Of a stretch of DNA of 64,000 nucleotides, positions 54,627 through 64,000 are shown piece after piece. Position numbers and translations under genes: made by a program. This DNA is from Zygnema cylindricum. Lineage: Eukaryota > Streptophyta > Zygnematophyceae > Zygnematales > Zygnemataceae. The notes beneath the pieces were generated by a model. It was not told the DNA's origin. It did no database searches and was given only the letters and a program-made list of their open reading frames with translations. The stretch covers positions 372,001 to 436,000 of the forward strand of contig JBBHKE010001395.1 in the NCBI GenBank assembly GCA_037447655.1, in the 5' to 3' direction. Numbering within the stretch: position 1 is the stretch's first letter; each line of letters opens with the position of its first letter.

Positions 54627-56198
54627 ATGACCATTAACACGCCTGAAAAATCGACATGGAAATTCGGAACTGGACTAACAGGAACTGAATACGAACTGTT
54701 AGATAAAGTCATAAACCAAAACGTAGACGCATTTGCTTTCTCCATGAAAGACTTAGGTCGACACACTACTTACAAAATGTCTATTGACCTGGAAGATGAC
54801 AGACCTATATTTAAGCCCAAGCATCGTCTATCAGAAACTGAATGGGAATCCGTGGACAAACGATGCGCAGAGTTAATAGATGCAGGTCTGATTTATAGGT
54901 CCGATTCCACCTTTGCGGCTCCCACCATCATGCCTCGTAAGAAAGACGCGGAGGGGAATTTTACAGAACGTCGCATGTGTGGGGACTATCGAGAACTTAA
55001 TTCACGTACAATCCAGGACCGACATCTAATGTCGTTGGCCGAGGACATTTTTGATCACGTTGGAGGAGCTAAATATTTTAGCATCCTAGATCTGCGACAG
55101 GGATTTAATCAGATTGAAATAGAGGAAAAAGATCGACACAAAACTGCATTTTGGGGTAGTGACGGATGTTGGGAATGGGCAGTTATGCCTTTTGGACTGA
55201 AAAATGCACCGGCAGTATTCCAGAAAGTCATGGACTCAGTCTTGGGGGGATGTAAGTTTGCCCGTTGCTATATTGACGATCTAATCATCGCTTCAGCCTC
55301 TATAGAGGAACATGCAGTGCATATAGAGTGGGTGTTGAAGGAATTAAAAAAGGTAGGACTTAAATGTCATCCAGCCAAATGTACCTTTGGGGCCGAAGGG
55401 GTTCCATACCTTGGGCACTTTATCTCATCCGAGGGAATTACTCCACTAGAAGTCAAAGTGGAAGCAATTAGTAAACTACCGGCCCCAACTGATTTGACTA
55501 GCCTGCGTGCATTTCTGGGGTTAGCCAATTATTACCGACGGTTTGTTCCTAGTTTTAGCACACTTGCATCCCCATTAAATGAACACTTGAAGAAATCAGT
55601 CCCGTTCACGTGGGGATCCTCTCAGATCGAGGCATTTCAGGGATTAAAGGACGCACTGTCCACCGCTCCTATTCTTCGTCCCCCAAATCATAAGTTGCCA
55701 TTTTGCCTACAGACGGACTTTGGTAAGCCTGGTATTGCAGCCATCCTAACTCAGCGTGAACTCACAAGTGAAGAATATGTGGTGGCTTATGCCAGTCGAA
55801 GCAACAATCAAGCTGAGTCAAATTACAGTAGCTATGAGGGAGAGTGCCTTGCCGCAGTTTGGGGTATTGTGCATTTCCGACATTATCTATATGGCAAGCC
55901 TTTTACCCTTCTTACTGACCATCAACCATTGCATTGGCTCATGACCAATGACAAGCTATCCGGCAAATTAGTTTGTTGGGCTCTTATTTTGCAGGAATAT
56001 GACATGGAAATAATCCATCGACCCGGGCTCCTCAGTTTGAATGCCGACAGCCTCTCAAGGAACCCTCTGCCCCACACCAACGATGATGGTGTGCGACAGG
56101 ATTTTGATGACGGAGCAGTTGCCTCCTTATCAGCCGGATCACATCTGATTTACAGTTTTGCAGCACCTACAAGTCACAAAACCGAACACGATCCATAG
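54627..56198 (+). CDS. pol: Reverse transcriptase and RNase H of Gypsy element G
   Basis: A 523-residue open frame. Reverse transcriptase motifs: FAAPTIMPRKKDAEGNF, MCGDYRELNSRT, FSILDLRQGFNQI, FWGSDGCWEWAVMPFGLKNA and the catalytic YIDD at residues 215-218, followed by FGAEGVPYLGHFIS. RNase H: FCLQTDFGKPGIAAIL (first catalytic Asp), NYSSYEGECLAAVWGI (Glu), LLTDHQPLHWL (Asp), and a C-terminal LSLNADSLSRNP. All catalytic residues seen are intact. It ends in TAG, and the same frame continues straight into integrase. It copies element RNA to DNA. The first Met is arbitrary within the polyprotein. Confidence 0.93.
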   Translation: MTINTPEKSTWKFGTGLTGTEYELLDKVINQNVDAFAFSMKDLGRHTTYKMSIDLEDDRPIFKPKHRLSETEWESVDKRCAELIDAGLIYRSDSTFAAPTIMPRKKDAEGNFTERRMCGDYRELNSRTIQDRHLMSLAEDIFDHVGGAKYFSILDLRQGFNQIEIEEKDRHKTAFWGSDGCWEWAVMPFGLKNAPAVFQKVMDSVLGGCKFARCYIDDLIIASASIEEHAVHIEWVLKELKKVGLKCHPAKCTFGAEGVPYLGHFISSEGITPLEVKVEAISKLPAPTDLTSLRAFLGLANYYRRFVPSFSTLASPLNEHLKKSVPFTWGSSQIEAFQGLKDALSTAPILRPPNHKLPFCLQTDFGKPGIAAILTQRELTSEEYVVAYASRSNNQAESNYSSYEGECLAAVWGIVHFRHYLYGKPFTLLTDHQPLHWLMTNDKLSGKLVCWALILQEYDMEIIHRPGLLSLNADSLSRNPLPHTNDDGVRQDFDDGAVASLSAGSHLIYSFAAPTSHKTEHDP

Positions 56199-56916
56199 CG
56201 AGACAGCCCTTTAATCCTTTTCCTATCTACTCAGTCTTTTCGGGCGGGCACCTTACCAATGGAAGAGGAGCGTGCTTGTAAGAGAGCCCAGAGTTACTTA
56301 TGGATGGGGGGCTCACTTATTCGTCTTCTCTCAGATGGAAGTCACCGGCACGTCCCACGACCGACGGAGCGACTATCACTTATCAACCAAATTCATACTG
56401 ACCTTGGACACTATGGCACCAAACGGACTTTGAGCTTGGTACAGGCACGGTATTGGTGGTCTGGCATGCATGCTGATGTGGCGGCTGTGTTTCAGGAATG
56501 TAGCACCTGTGACCGGCTACGAACTTCATTTTCTAACCGACAGACCTCCCTTCAGCCCTTGCCTATTCGGGGTCTCTTTTACAGGTGGTTGTGTGATCTT
56601 GCAGGTCCCTTTCCCATTTCTCGAAGGTGCAAGCAGTACATTATGATTATGATCGAAAATTTCAGCAAATGGGTGGAAGTGGTGGCCCTTTCACAGAAAA
56701 CTGCCAGACTCACCACGACAGCTTTCAAAGAGCATGTGCTTCTCCGATACGGAGCCCCCGCAGAAGTACTTACCGACCAAGGAACCGAGTTCCGCGGTGA
56801 ATTTCAGGAGATGTTGGACGAGGCGTTAATCGATCACCGGCGGACGAGCCGAGATCATCCTCAAGCAGACGGTTTGGCAGAGAGAGTTGTACAAACTTTT
56901 AAGCGTGCTTTGCGTA
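56199..56916 (+). CDS. Integrase of Gypsy element G, C-terminally truncated
   Basis: The frame follows the TAG without a shift. The zinc-binding H-H-C-C motif reads HTDLGHYGTKRTLSLVQARY ... CSTC. Catalytic residues: DLAGPFP (first Asp), LTDQGTEFRGE (second Asp), DHPQADGLAERVVQTFKRAL (Glu). At 56917 the Copia family IV LTR begins and removes the C-terminal domain. The enzyme would insert the element's DNA; any chromodomain or other targeting tail is lost. Confidence 0.9.
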
Positions 56917-57879
56917 TGTTGTTTTGAAAAGTCAGTTTCGTGCGGAACTGCTAATTAGGTCTAATATGGAGGTTTGAATAGATTCGCGGATTCGGGGAGC
57001 GAACGGATTGATAATTAAATTTACGTAAAATACTCATTGAGTGGTGGGAACAAGCAATGACAAATGGACGGCGGATCGCGAAGCGATCCGATGTAAAACA
57101 AACGGAATGTTGAAATAGGCGCCGCCGGTACGGAGCAGCTGCGACGCAGTTAAGTCAACGCAGTTGCGGCTATTTTTATGATCCGTACGGAAAGCGCAGC
57201 AAGCGCAACTAGCGTAGCTACGGATAATGTGAATAGGATAGATTTTAAGTAATGATGATTAAACGATAGTGGTAGCTTAGTGGTTGCTCAGTGGTAGCTT
57301 AGTTTCTGACATACGAAGAGTACGGTGTAAATATTATGTACAACAAAGGTTTGTCCTTTTGACTAGTTAGGTTATTAGAGTAGATACAGTACGGCTGGTA
57401 TGCCTCCGTACTCTGAGTATAAACTTGCAGGACTTAGATTATTTTATGCATCGTAGTCAAGTTTATCAAAGCAATGGCAGACTGTTTTCTGCATCTTTGA
57501 CCTGTTGGTGTGATCACTCTGTTTGGTGCTTTCATGTGAAACTTTGTGGAGATATTCTATGATATAGAATATATATGTGTGTGAAGTTTCATTGTATTCC
57601 AGTATCTCTGTAAGATTCTGTGAGCAGTCTAAGTGGTCAGTTTGTGAAGCTGTCACCTGTTTTTGTGAAACTCTGGAGCCTATATCTTCCAGATGCCTTG
57701 GTGGATTAAGCTGTAACTTTGGGAGTTTATAGTGTATATCGTATACTGCTTATTGGTGCAGTTTGAGTTGATTCTGTTCAGTAAGAAGTAATCTGTGCTG
57801 TCTGGAACACAGCTGTTTTTGAGGTAGTCTGTGGGTGTTTCCGTGAGTAATCCATGGCTGAAGTAGGCTATGGACAACA
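56917..57879 (+). repeat. Copia LTR (family IV), plus orientation, truncating element G
   Basis: TGTTGTTTTGAAAAG ... ATGGACAACA, 963 bp, matches 4407-5413. To its right is not a primer site but a minus-strand gag fragment. Flanks GCGTA and GGTGA do not match, so a simple solo-LTR insertion is not supported. Confidence 0.85.
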
Positions 57880-58110
57880 GGTGAGTCATTACAAGTTCCT
57901 CATTCAAGGATAGTTTGATAATCAGCAAACACTCATCGTTCTTCTCCTCCCATCCAACCGATGATTTAGCACATGTCCCATCCACCAATCCATTAGCTTC
58001 CTCGACTTGAAGTAGCTCTCCATCATAATCCTCCAATAGTAATATTTAGAACCATCAAAAATGGGCAGGGTTGATTCATCCAAAATGGGTAGCCATGGGC
58101 GTGGGCCCAT
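57880..58110 (-). pseudogene. Gag N-terminal fragment of Copia element I
   Basis: From the ATG at 58110 in the primer site the minus strand reads MGPRPWLPILDESTLPIFDG, SKYYYWRIMMESYFKSRKLM and a frameshifted rest, until it meets the LTR at 57879. It has the same gag start as the other Copia elements. Only about 77 codons remain. Confidence 0.75.
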
Positions 58111-58114
58111 AACC
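58101..58114 (-). promoter_or_regulatory. Primer-binding site of I, half-tRNA type, overlapping gag start
   Basis: The minus strand reads GGTTATGGGCCCAC immediately after the LTR, 14 of 14 bases complementary to the initiator tRNA-Met anticodon arm. The ATG is the gag start. Confidence 0.8.
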
Positions 58115-59191
58115 TATTGTCCATAGCCATTTTCAGCCATGAATGCACCCCTCGAAAGCACCACAGACTACCCCAAAACATTCTACTTTGATTCCACTTA
58201 GAATTCTACAGAATTATCAAACCAAGCAGAAACAACATAAGAAGATAGTTCCTAGGCCACTTAGTATTTCCACAAATTCGCATATAAATATACCAACTAG
58301 AATACCCACATCACCTAGTCAAAGTTGCAGAAAAACAGCTTGCCGTAACTTTGATAAATCTGACCAAATTTACAATGAAGCCCCACGCAAACCAGACTCA
58401 CCTTAGGTCTGTAAATTTTTAACAATATTGCTAATACAAGGAGGAACACACATTCAAAATTTCAGATAATTCTGCTAATAGAACTGAGAGAAATTCTCAG
58501 ATGAAATTCCCAAAAATGAGCAGGAAACAGTTTTTGTCCAAAAAGTTCCTTAATCTAAAAAATGACTAAGTCCTACAAATATACCAATACAGCTTACTAC
58601 TAACTGTACGGAGGCATACCAGCCGTACGTAATCAATCAACTACCTCAATTAATGTGAGTGTACTTGAGATCTACACTAATAGTTAATACTCTAGACAAA
58701 ACATTGCTAAATATTTACAAGTCTTACGAATTCAGTCAAACGAATCTAGACCGTCCAAAATAAATATCATGTGATGGACGCGATTTTGCGTCCCTCACCA
58801 AACTGACGGGGCCGCCGTCCGTAGCTCTTCTTCGGCACCCTCAATGTCGTGAAGCATAATCACCAAAATCCACTAAGCGAAATGACATCACTCCATCGAA
58901 ATTAGTCTGTACCTGCGGCGTACTTCTTCAAAAAAAATCCAGATTGGATCGCTTCGCGATCCGCCTTACATTTGACTTACATATTTCGTACTTCTTCATT
59001 TACTTATTCACGCCACCCACTTAGTTGCGTATATCCCAAAAACAATTAGTACCATTACTCCCCCAAATCCACAAATCAATTCGTACCTCCACAGTAAATC
59101 AAGATAGGATTAGAGTATAGTACTGTACCCACGAAACATTATGTACGCACGTAACGACACGCACGCACGAAACTAACTTTTCAAAACAACA
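58115..59191 (-). repeat. 5' LTR of Copia element I (family IV, minus orientation)
   Basis: A 1077-bp LTR inverted relative to 56917-57879. On the minus strand it starts TGTTGTTTTGAAAAG (59191) and ends ATGGACAATA next to the primer site. Confidence 0.85.
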
Positions 59192-59196
59192 ATTAA

Positions 59197-59505
59197 ATGG
59201 CTTCCTGTGCTGCCACTGAAAAATTAATGTGGGTGAAATCTCTTCTTGAAGAACTTGGGTTCATGAAACAGGAACTCAAATGTCTTTTGTGATAATCAAG
59301 CTGCTATCTCTATTGCAGCTAATCCCAGCATCATCAAAACTAAGCGTATAGTTATTGACTAAGCTGTCATAGAAGGTTGAAAATAAAATCTTAAACTGGT
59401 TCATAAACTGATAAAGATGATTGCAGACAAGATGACAAAACCAGTACCTTCCCCTTAGTTGATTTATTGCAGAGAAAACTGTGGATTAAAATTGAAAAGT
59501 GACTA
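59197..59505 (+). pseudogene. Pol C-terminal fragment of Copia element J
   Basis: The plus strand reads MASCAATEKLMWVKSLLEEL, a broken CDNQAAISIAANPS block, and LIKMIADKMTKPVPSP, the end of Copia RNase H. Everything upstream was lost at the junction with element I. A short purine string (AAGGGTAG) and a 3' LTR follow. Confidence 0.75.
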
Positions 59506-59519
59506 AGAATTAAGGGTAG

Positions 59520-60393
59520 TGTTGAAAAGAGGTAAATTAATAGTTCACTTTTATAGTTTAGTTAGAATGTAAAGAGAGAGAAAGAGAGAACGAAAGGCAT
59601 GCCATGGCTGCCGCGTCATTTAGAAGGAGGCAGAATAAAATAGAAGGTATTTTACTATTTGTAGCAAAATACTACCTCTGGCCAGATTTGAACCGGGGTC
59701 TACAGACTTCTATTTAGACCTAACCCTTATCCATTAAGGCACTAGCGAAACGATATAAGTATTACGTTTCACGCATATTCATCTATTTGTTAAACAGACT
59801 AATTTGCAGTAGACTAACGAAAACACGCATTAATCAATTCATACATGGAAGCGAATCGAAGCCGCATAAATACAAATGATCGGACGGCCACAATTGGAGC
59901 CGCCACCCGCAATAAACTTTCGGCGGCCTTTGGGGACAGCATCACGCGACGCCACGTGGCACCATACTATTGGATATCGGAGAAGATGGGAGGAGGAACC
60001 ATGGCTCCCGTTTTGACAGGCGCCACTTTGAAAGCCATGTCGTACAATGGCCGTACAATAAGTACATCACCTAGTGTACCTTGTTGTACTATATATTGTT
60101 TCTATTGGACTAGGGTTTAGTAGTAGGCAGTCGTAAGTAGGCAGACCAGGACTTAGTGAAATTTAGGTACCTCTGTGTAAGAGAGCTTATAACTATAAAG
60201 GTCATCTTTGACCAGCCATAACTTACTGCTCAGGGAAGCAAATTTTGTGATTCTTTTTGCGTTTGACTCAAGGGAGTCTTTTCCCTACAGGGGTGAGAGT
60301 GATTAGAATATTTGTGTGCCTGGGCGGAACTTATTCCTAGTGGCTTTACATAGGCTGCTCATTTTGTGGGTTAATGGAGACCACAGAATTTCA
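59520..60393 (+). repeat. 3' LTR of Copia element J
   Basis: It starts TGTTGAAAAGAGG after a purine string and ends ACCACAGAATTTCA. Read inverted, it resembles family V and H LTRs (GGTCATCTTTGACCAGCCAT, CTTACTGCTCAGGGAAGC, CCATGGCTGCC). It lacks the CTCTCT-type hairpin and has a GAGA-rich stretch there. Confidence 0.75.
59674..59748 (-). other. tRNA-like sequence within the J LTR
   Basis: On the minus strand the D-arm-like CCTTAATGGATAAGG and the T-arm-like GGTTCAAATCT occur at tRNA spacing. The acceptor ends do not pair and the anticodon stem is poor. Other LTRs here have a hairpin with GATCAAATC at the matching place, so this is probably a variant of an LTR structure that resembles a pol III B-box, not a tRNA gene. 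Confidence 0.35.
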
Positions 60394-60999
60394 TTAACTT
60401 TCATCTTTATTGTACTTGTCCACCCGGCATTCTCCATTTCAATATACAAAGAAGAGAGAACATTACACTAGTCTAACGTCTTTCCCCCTTTCTAAGTATA
60501 GTTTCCTAACTTTTGTTCAGCCATCTAGATCTCTTGAATAGTACCAGCTCTATAGATTTCCACCAAACTCACCCACAAGTCCTCAGCCTTGTAAATGTGA
60601 AGGTGGGGAGTTGCCAAAGACTGAGTGAGGTGTCTTAGAATGAAGTGTTTTGGCAGCCATGTTGATGTCTTCCCACGTTTGGGTATCATTATCTGCGGTC
60701 TTCACGGTCGTTGCTTCGGGTGCCATGGTAATAAAGGCAATGGGAGTATGAGGCGACTCTTTATCTTTCTCCTTTTTGGACACACTGCTGTCGCCATCAT
60801 CTGCCTCCTATGCTGCAACAAATATTGCTCCAAAAAACCCTATTCCACCAAACCCTGGTGGAGTTCCTTTAGGTGGACGTTTCACTTGTCCACTGACAAT
60901 ACCCCACTATCGATTTTCGCACAAAGCCCATGTCATCATGGCTTCCCAATAGATGAACCTCGATCCATTGAAGATGGGCACCCTAGAGGGTGGGCCCAT
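60394..60999 (-). pseudogene. Gag fragment of Copia element H
   Basis: From the ATG at 60999 in the primer site the minus strand reads MGPPSRVPIFNGSRFIYWEA. After a stop and frame changes, a block reads DTQTWEDINMAAKTLHSKTP (60680s). The fragment ends where the J LTR begins at 60393. Confidence 0.68.
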
Positions 61000-61003
61000 A
61001 ACC
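60990..61003 (-). promoter_or_regulatory. Primer-binding site of H, half-tRNA type, overlapping gag start
   Basis: The minus strand reads GGTTATGGGCCCAC directly after the LTR, 14 of 14 bases complementary to the initiator tRNA-Met anticodon arm. The ATG within is the gag start. Confidence 0.8.
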
Positions 61004-62012
61004 TACAATTCTGTGTCCTCTATTGGACTACAGAATTCATGAAGCCTCTAGGTAGTTTTTAACTAACCCAATTTAAGCCACAACCACTACTACCCAAGTA
61101 GACAAAATGACAGTTTGACTGCAACCTTGTGCAGTTAGGACTCCCTTGAGTCGGTAGCAAAAAGAATCACTGAAAACAGCTAACCAGCCGATAAGTTAAA
61201 AAGCGGCAAAGATGCCAATTTTATACAAAACTCTCTAAGAGATAGAGGTGCCTACCTTCTAAATTTCCTAAGTCCTAAACCCCTCTAACAACCCCTATCT
61301 ACTAACGTAGGAACGAATCACACGACTATAGGTTACAAAAAGGTACTACGGCCGATATACTTTTTGTACAGCCTGTGTACGACAAAGGCCATTAGATGGA
61401 CGCGTGCCTTCGTCTCACTCGTCTTTATGCTCCTCGGGATTCATGCCTCTCAATGTTATCTCACCACGTGGCGCCAAGTTACTTTACGCCCGAAAACCGC
61501 CAAAGCGGCTATTTCGAGATGTCGGCGATGATACGCGCCGTTAGATTCGAACCAGCTTTTAGTATTAGCCGTCGAAACAAATGTCTGGTTCATTTGTTTC
61601 GTGTGTGACGTGTCGTACCGTGCATTTAAGGGATCTCTATACATTATATCCAAAATTCCGTTAATCGAACTAGATCCTCTAAATAATGTTTAAATAAATA
61701 TCACACCTCATGTAGTGTAACGAACTTCTACGACAGACTGGTTAGAGCTGACAGCTATGCCTCGCTCTGCCGGTCGGAGGTTGGGTCCTGCTGGACTCAA
61801 CCTTTTGATGACAGTGACTTATGTCACTCTTTAGTCCTACTTGTGGAGCTAAGGTAGCCATGGCTCAACCACCTTCTCTATCCTTCAGTGACTACAACAA
61901 GTATAGTAGCTAGAGAGAGGAGGTGGAGGCAAGTTGTCCGCCCTTTTCTTCTTCCTATTTTACTGATCTACTTTGACCAATAAAATACTATATAAATTTA
62001 GTACTTTCATCA
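61004..62012 (-). repeat. 5' LTR of Copia element H (family V)
   Basis: A 1009-bp LTR related to the solo LTR at 3225-4261. Its inner end reads TACAATTCTG, where the solo has TGCAATTCTG. The hairpin at about 61873-61917 keeps loop TTCAGTGACTACAACAA. A (CCCT)n run follows directly to the right, which on the minus strand resembles a polypurine tract. Confidence 0.82.
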
Positions 62013-64000
62013 CCTCCCTCCCTCCCTCCCCATCAACAATAAAATGTACTTAACTTCCTTCTCCACCTATTTGTTTTCCGCCCTTATTTATTTTGATTCT
62101 GATTTTATGAGTCAAACATATGGAGTACGAGTCAAACATTCTTGAGAATTAGTCAAACATAGGAAGTTGGTTAACTGGTTAGGAGTAATGTGCATAAATT
62201 CTTCCGCATTAATGTTTTCTTCGTCGTTTAAAACATCTTTTCTCTATACACACATGTCGGATTGTGGATATGACGGTTGCGATTGAAAGGTAATATTCTC
62301 AACTTACGAATGGCGGTCTTAAATTGAAAATCGCACAATTGAGTACGGAGAAAAAATGTTTTCAATGGCGAAAAACGTATTAACGCTAATTACGATTCAC
62401 AATTGGTAGTATGTAGTTTCACACATTGTGCAATCTACCTGTCAATACCAGTCACCTCACATACTTAAACAACATTAAGTCACAAGTTTGAACATAATAC
62501 CATCAATACCAGACTATCGTCGGTATAACCCGCGGAAAAGCCTAAAATTTGTCGCCTTGGAACTCATTCACATTATCCAGCTCGATCCTCATCGGCCTTT
62601 ATGTTGAATGAAGCGATCATTAGAACCAAATGTAATGATGTTGATCGTCGATGCTAGTGTCAAATTGCATTAAGGCAATGAACATCAGAACGAACAACAA
62701 AACATACAAAAAAAAACAAAAAAACGGAAACTGGATAAGAATCACCGACGCATGCTTGCAAGTTTCAGCAAGATAATATGCATGTGCTACAATGTTCTTT
62801 AGTTCTACTGTGTTACGATTCTCTTGGACATATGTCAGAACATTCATTAGTAATGCCATATGTTACAATTTTCTTGCATCATTATATTACAACTTTCTTG
62901 CATTAATATTGCCATGTGTTATAATTGTTTTGCATTAGTATGCCAATGTTTGGCAAATCCATCCACAAAATAATCACGACAAGCTCTAAGTATCATCTTC
63001 AAGGAACCAAAATTGATGTGAAGCCAAAAATCTAGACAACATACACGGTTGTCCAATTATCGATTTGACGGTTAATATTGAGAGCAAAGAGTTTTACCGT
63101 CCGATTGGCAGTCTCCGTTTGAAAATCGGATAAAAGTGTACGGAGAAAAGATGTTTTAAGTGGATAAAAAATAATTAACACTAATAGCGATACACGGTCT
63201 AGTGATACACATACAGTCCACCGACCACCACAATTAAGTTTAGTGAAATAGAGCGTTGTTCCATTAGGCGGTCTCAATAAACGTCAAAAATTTGTTGACT
63301 AAAGCCGTCATTCCATTGTGTCGGGTCACTAACCGACATTTTATTTGCGTAGCACACTTTGATTTTTTCAGGTAATAGATGAATACTATTTCAGAAATCT
63401 TCAAAGAATCTCTGACAGCACATTGTGACCACATATTTGTAACTAGCGAAGGTAAAAAAGTGACTCATACGACGTATTGAATAAAATCTGTACTGTCGGA
63501 CGAAACTTAAGATTTGTAAAAGCGTACAAATATGTCAGAATGGTTAGTGGATGACAACAAAAACGTGAAACAATATCCTCCGACAAATATTGTCTTGCGG
63601 TTTCCGGTGGCCTCGCATCCTCCCTGGCTGAAGGCACATGTCATTTGCAACGTGTACCCACCTGGTCGCCCCGTCTCCGTGGATATTTGTTCACATTTCC
63701 ACGAGGCACGATGCTATGCGTTCAAGCGCTTAGAATTGACCTACTCCCAGTCACTTGTTGCGAACTGAAAGTGTTAGACGATGGCGTATCCCATTATGCA
63801 TCCGATGGTCCACGTTTACGCCCATAAACGTAGAGAATCAAATTCTTCATTCAGTAGGCTTGTTTTTTTGATTTTTTTTTTTTGGTACGACACTGTACGC
63901 AATAGAAAGACTTTCAGTAAACAACAACGTTATTCCCCTGATGGAACCTCACCTTTAGTGTGAACCTCCATCAGGCAAAAAGTGAGGTTCATTTCTAGAA
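62013..64000. other. Unassigned sequence with two diverged repeats
   Basis: A segment at about 62260-62420 recurs in diverged form at about 63040-63205 (shared GTACGGAGAAAA-ATGTTTT, GACGGTT and TAAC-CTAAT strings). No supported gene. A 78-residue frame at 63532-63768 has no recognised features. Near the end, CCTGATGGAACCTCACC / GTGTGAACCTCCATCAGG (about 63937-63976) forms an imperfect inverted repeat. Confidence 0.4.

Larger units (their letters stand above)
48385..56916 (+). mobile_element. Ty3/Gypsy-type retrotransposon G carrying a DNA cytosine methyltransferase domain
   Basis: Plus-strand order: probable 5' LTR, primer site, leader, gag with two zinc knuckles, protease, cytosine-5 DNA methyltransferase domain, reverse transcriptase, RNase H, integrase. 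The reverse transcriptase-RNase H-integrase order is Gypsy-type, not Copia-type. The 3' end, including the end of integrase and the 3' LTR, is missing: at 56917 the sequence changes to a Copia LTR (family IV). Gag and the reverse transcriptase/RNase H frame are open; breaks concentrate in the methyltransferase part and linker. Confidence 0.9.

Noticed and set aside
58143-58406. An 87-residue plus-strand frame
   Set aside because: It lies inside the family IV LTR, antisense to the element, and is not conserved in the other LTR copies.
59674-59748. A tRNA gene
   Set aside because: Acceptor ends do not pair and the anticodon stem is poor; the site corresponds to a hairpin found in related LTRs.
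62013-62032. Polypurine tract of a second element sharing the H LTR
   Set aside because: The (CCCT)n run is placed correctly, but no Copia internal sequence follows to the right, so a simple repeat is more likely.
63532-63768. A 78-residue host protein
   Set aside because: No domain, no splice or promoter evidence, and a long frame on the opposite strand as well.

Overview
The window looks like an intergenic, transposon-rich stretch of a nuclear genome from a plant-type eukaryote, most likely a streptophyte alga or an early-diverging land plant. The reasons are many Ty1/Copia LTR elements, a Ty3/Gypsy element, spliceosomal introns in the few host-like exons, and no sign of bacterial gene organisation. 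I cannot name the species. Layout: (1) 1-18640 is one stack of nested Copia elements. Element D (outermost, its start lies outside the window) contains A; A contains a solo LTR and element B; B contains two more solo LTRs. Exact or near-exact 5-bp target duplications support most levels. (2) 18641-36865 is gene-poor. It has long CT- and GA-rich tracts, a palindromic repeat array, two nested inverted-repeat elements (MITE-like), a cysteine- and proline-rich exon (21717-22117, minus), a three-exon 3' end of an unrecognised gene whose splice phases agree (27611-29119, minus), and a frameshifted pseudogene with 120-bp (40-codon) repeats (35216-36824, plus). (3) 36866-48384 holds two more minus-strand Copia elements (E and F). 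A 578-bp segment between them has been duplicated by unequal recombination between two related LTRs. (4) 48385-56916 is a Ty3/Gypsy element (G). (5) 56917-62012 is a jumble of Copia LTRs and gag/pol fragments (I, J, H). (6) 62013-64000 shows only diverged repeats. The most interesting object is element G. Its order is 5' LTR, gag (two zinc knuckles), protease, a DNA cytosine-5 methyltransferase domain, reverse transcriptase/RNase H, integrase. The methyltransferase domain lies in frame behind the protease and carries recognisable motifs I, IV (with the catalytic Cys), VI and later conserved blocks. From memory and unverified, retrotransposons that captured DNA methyltransferases have been reported in dinoflagellates and charophyte algae, so this copy may belong to that class. 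A second notable theme is priming: all six Copia elements here that keep a 5' LTR/gag junction have a primer-binding site matching the anticodon arm of initiator tRNA-Met (half-tRNA priming), and the gag start codon lies inside that site. Third, the related minus-strand LTR families share two hairpins whose stems change in a compensatory way while their loops stay constant. None of the autonomous elements is intact.
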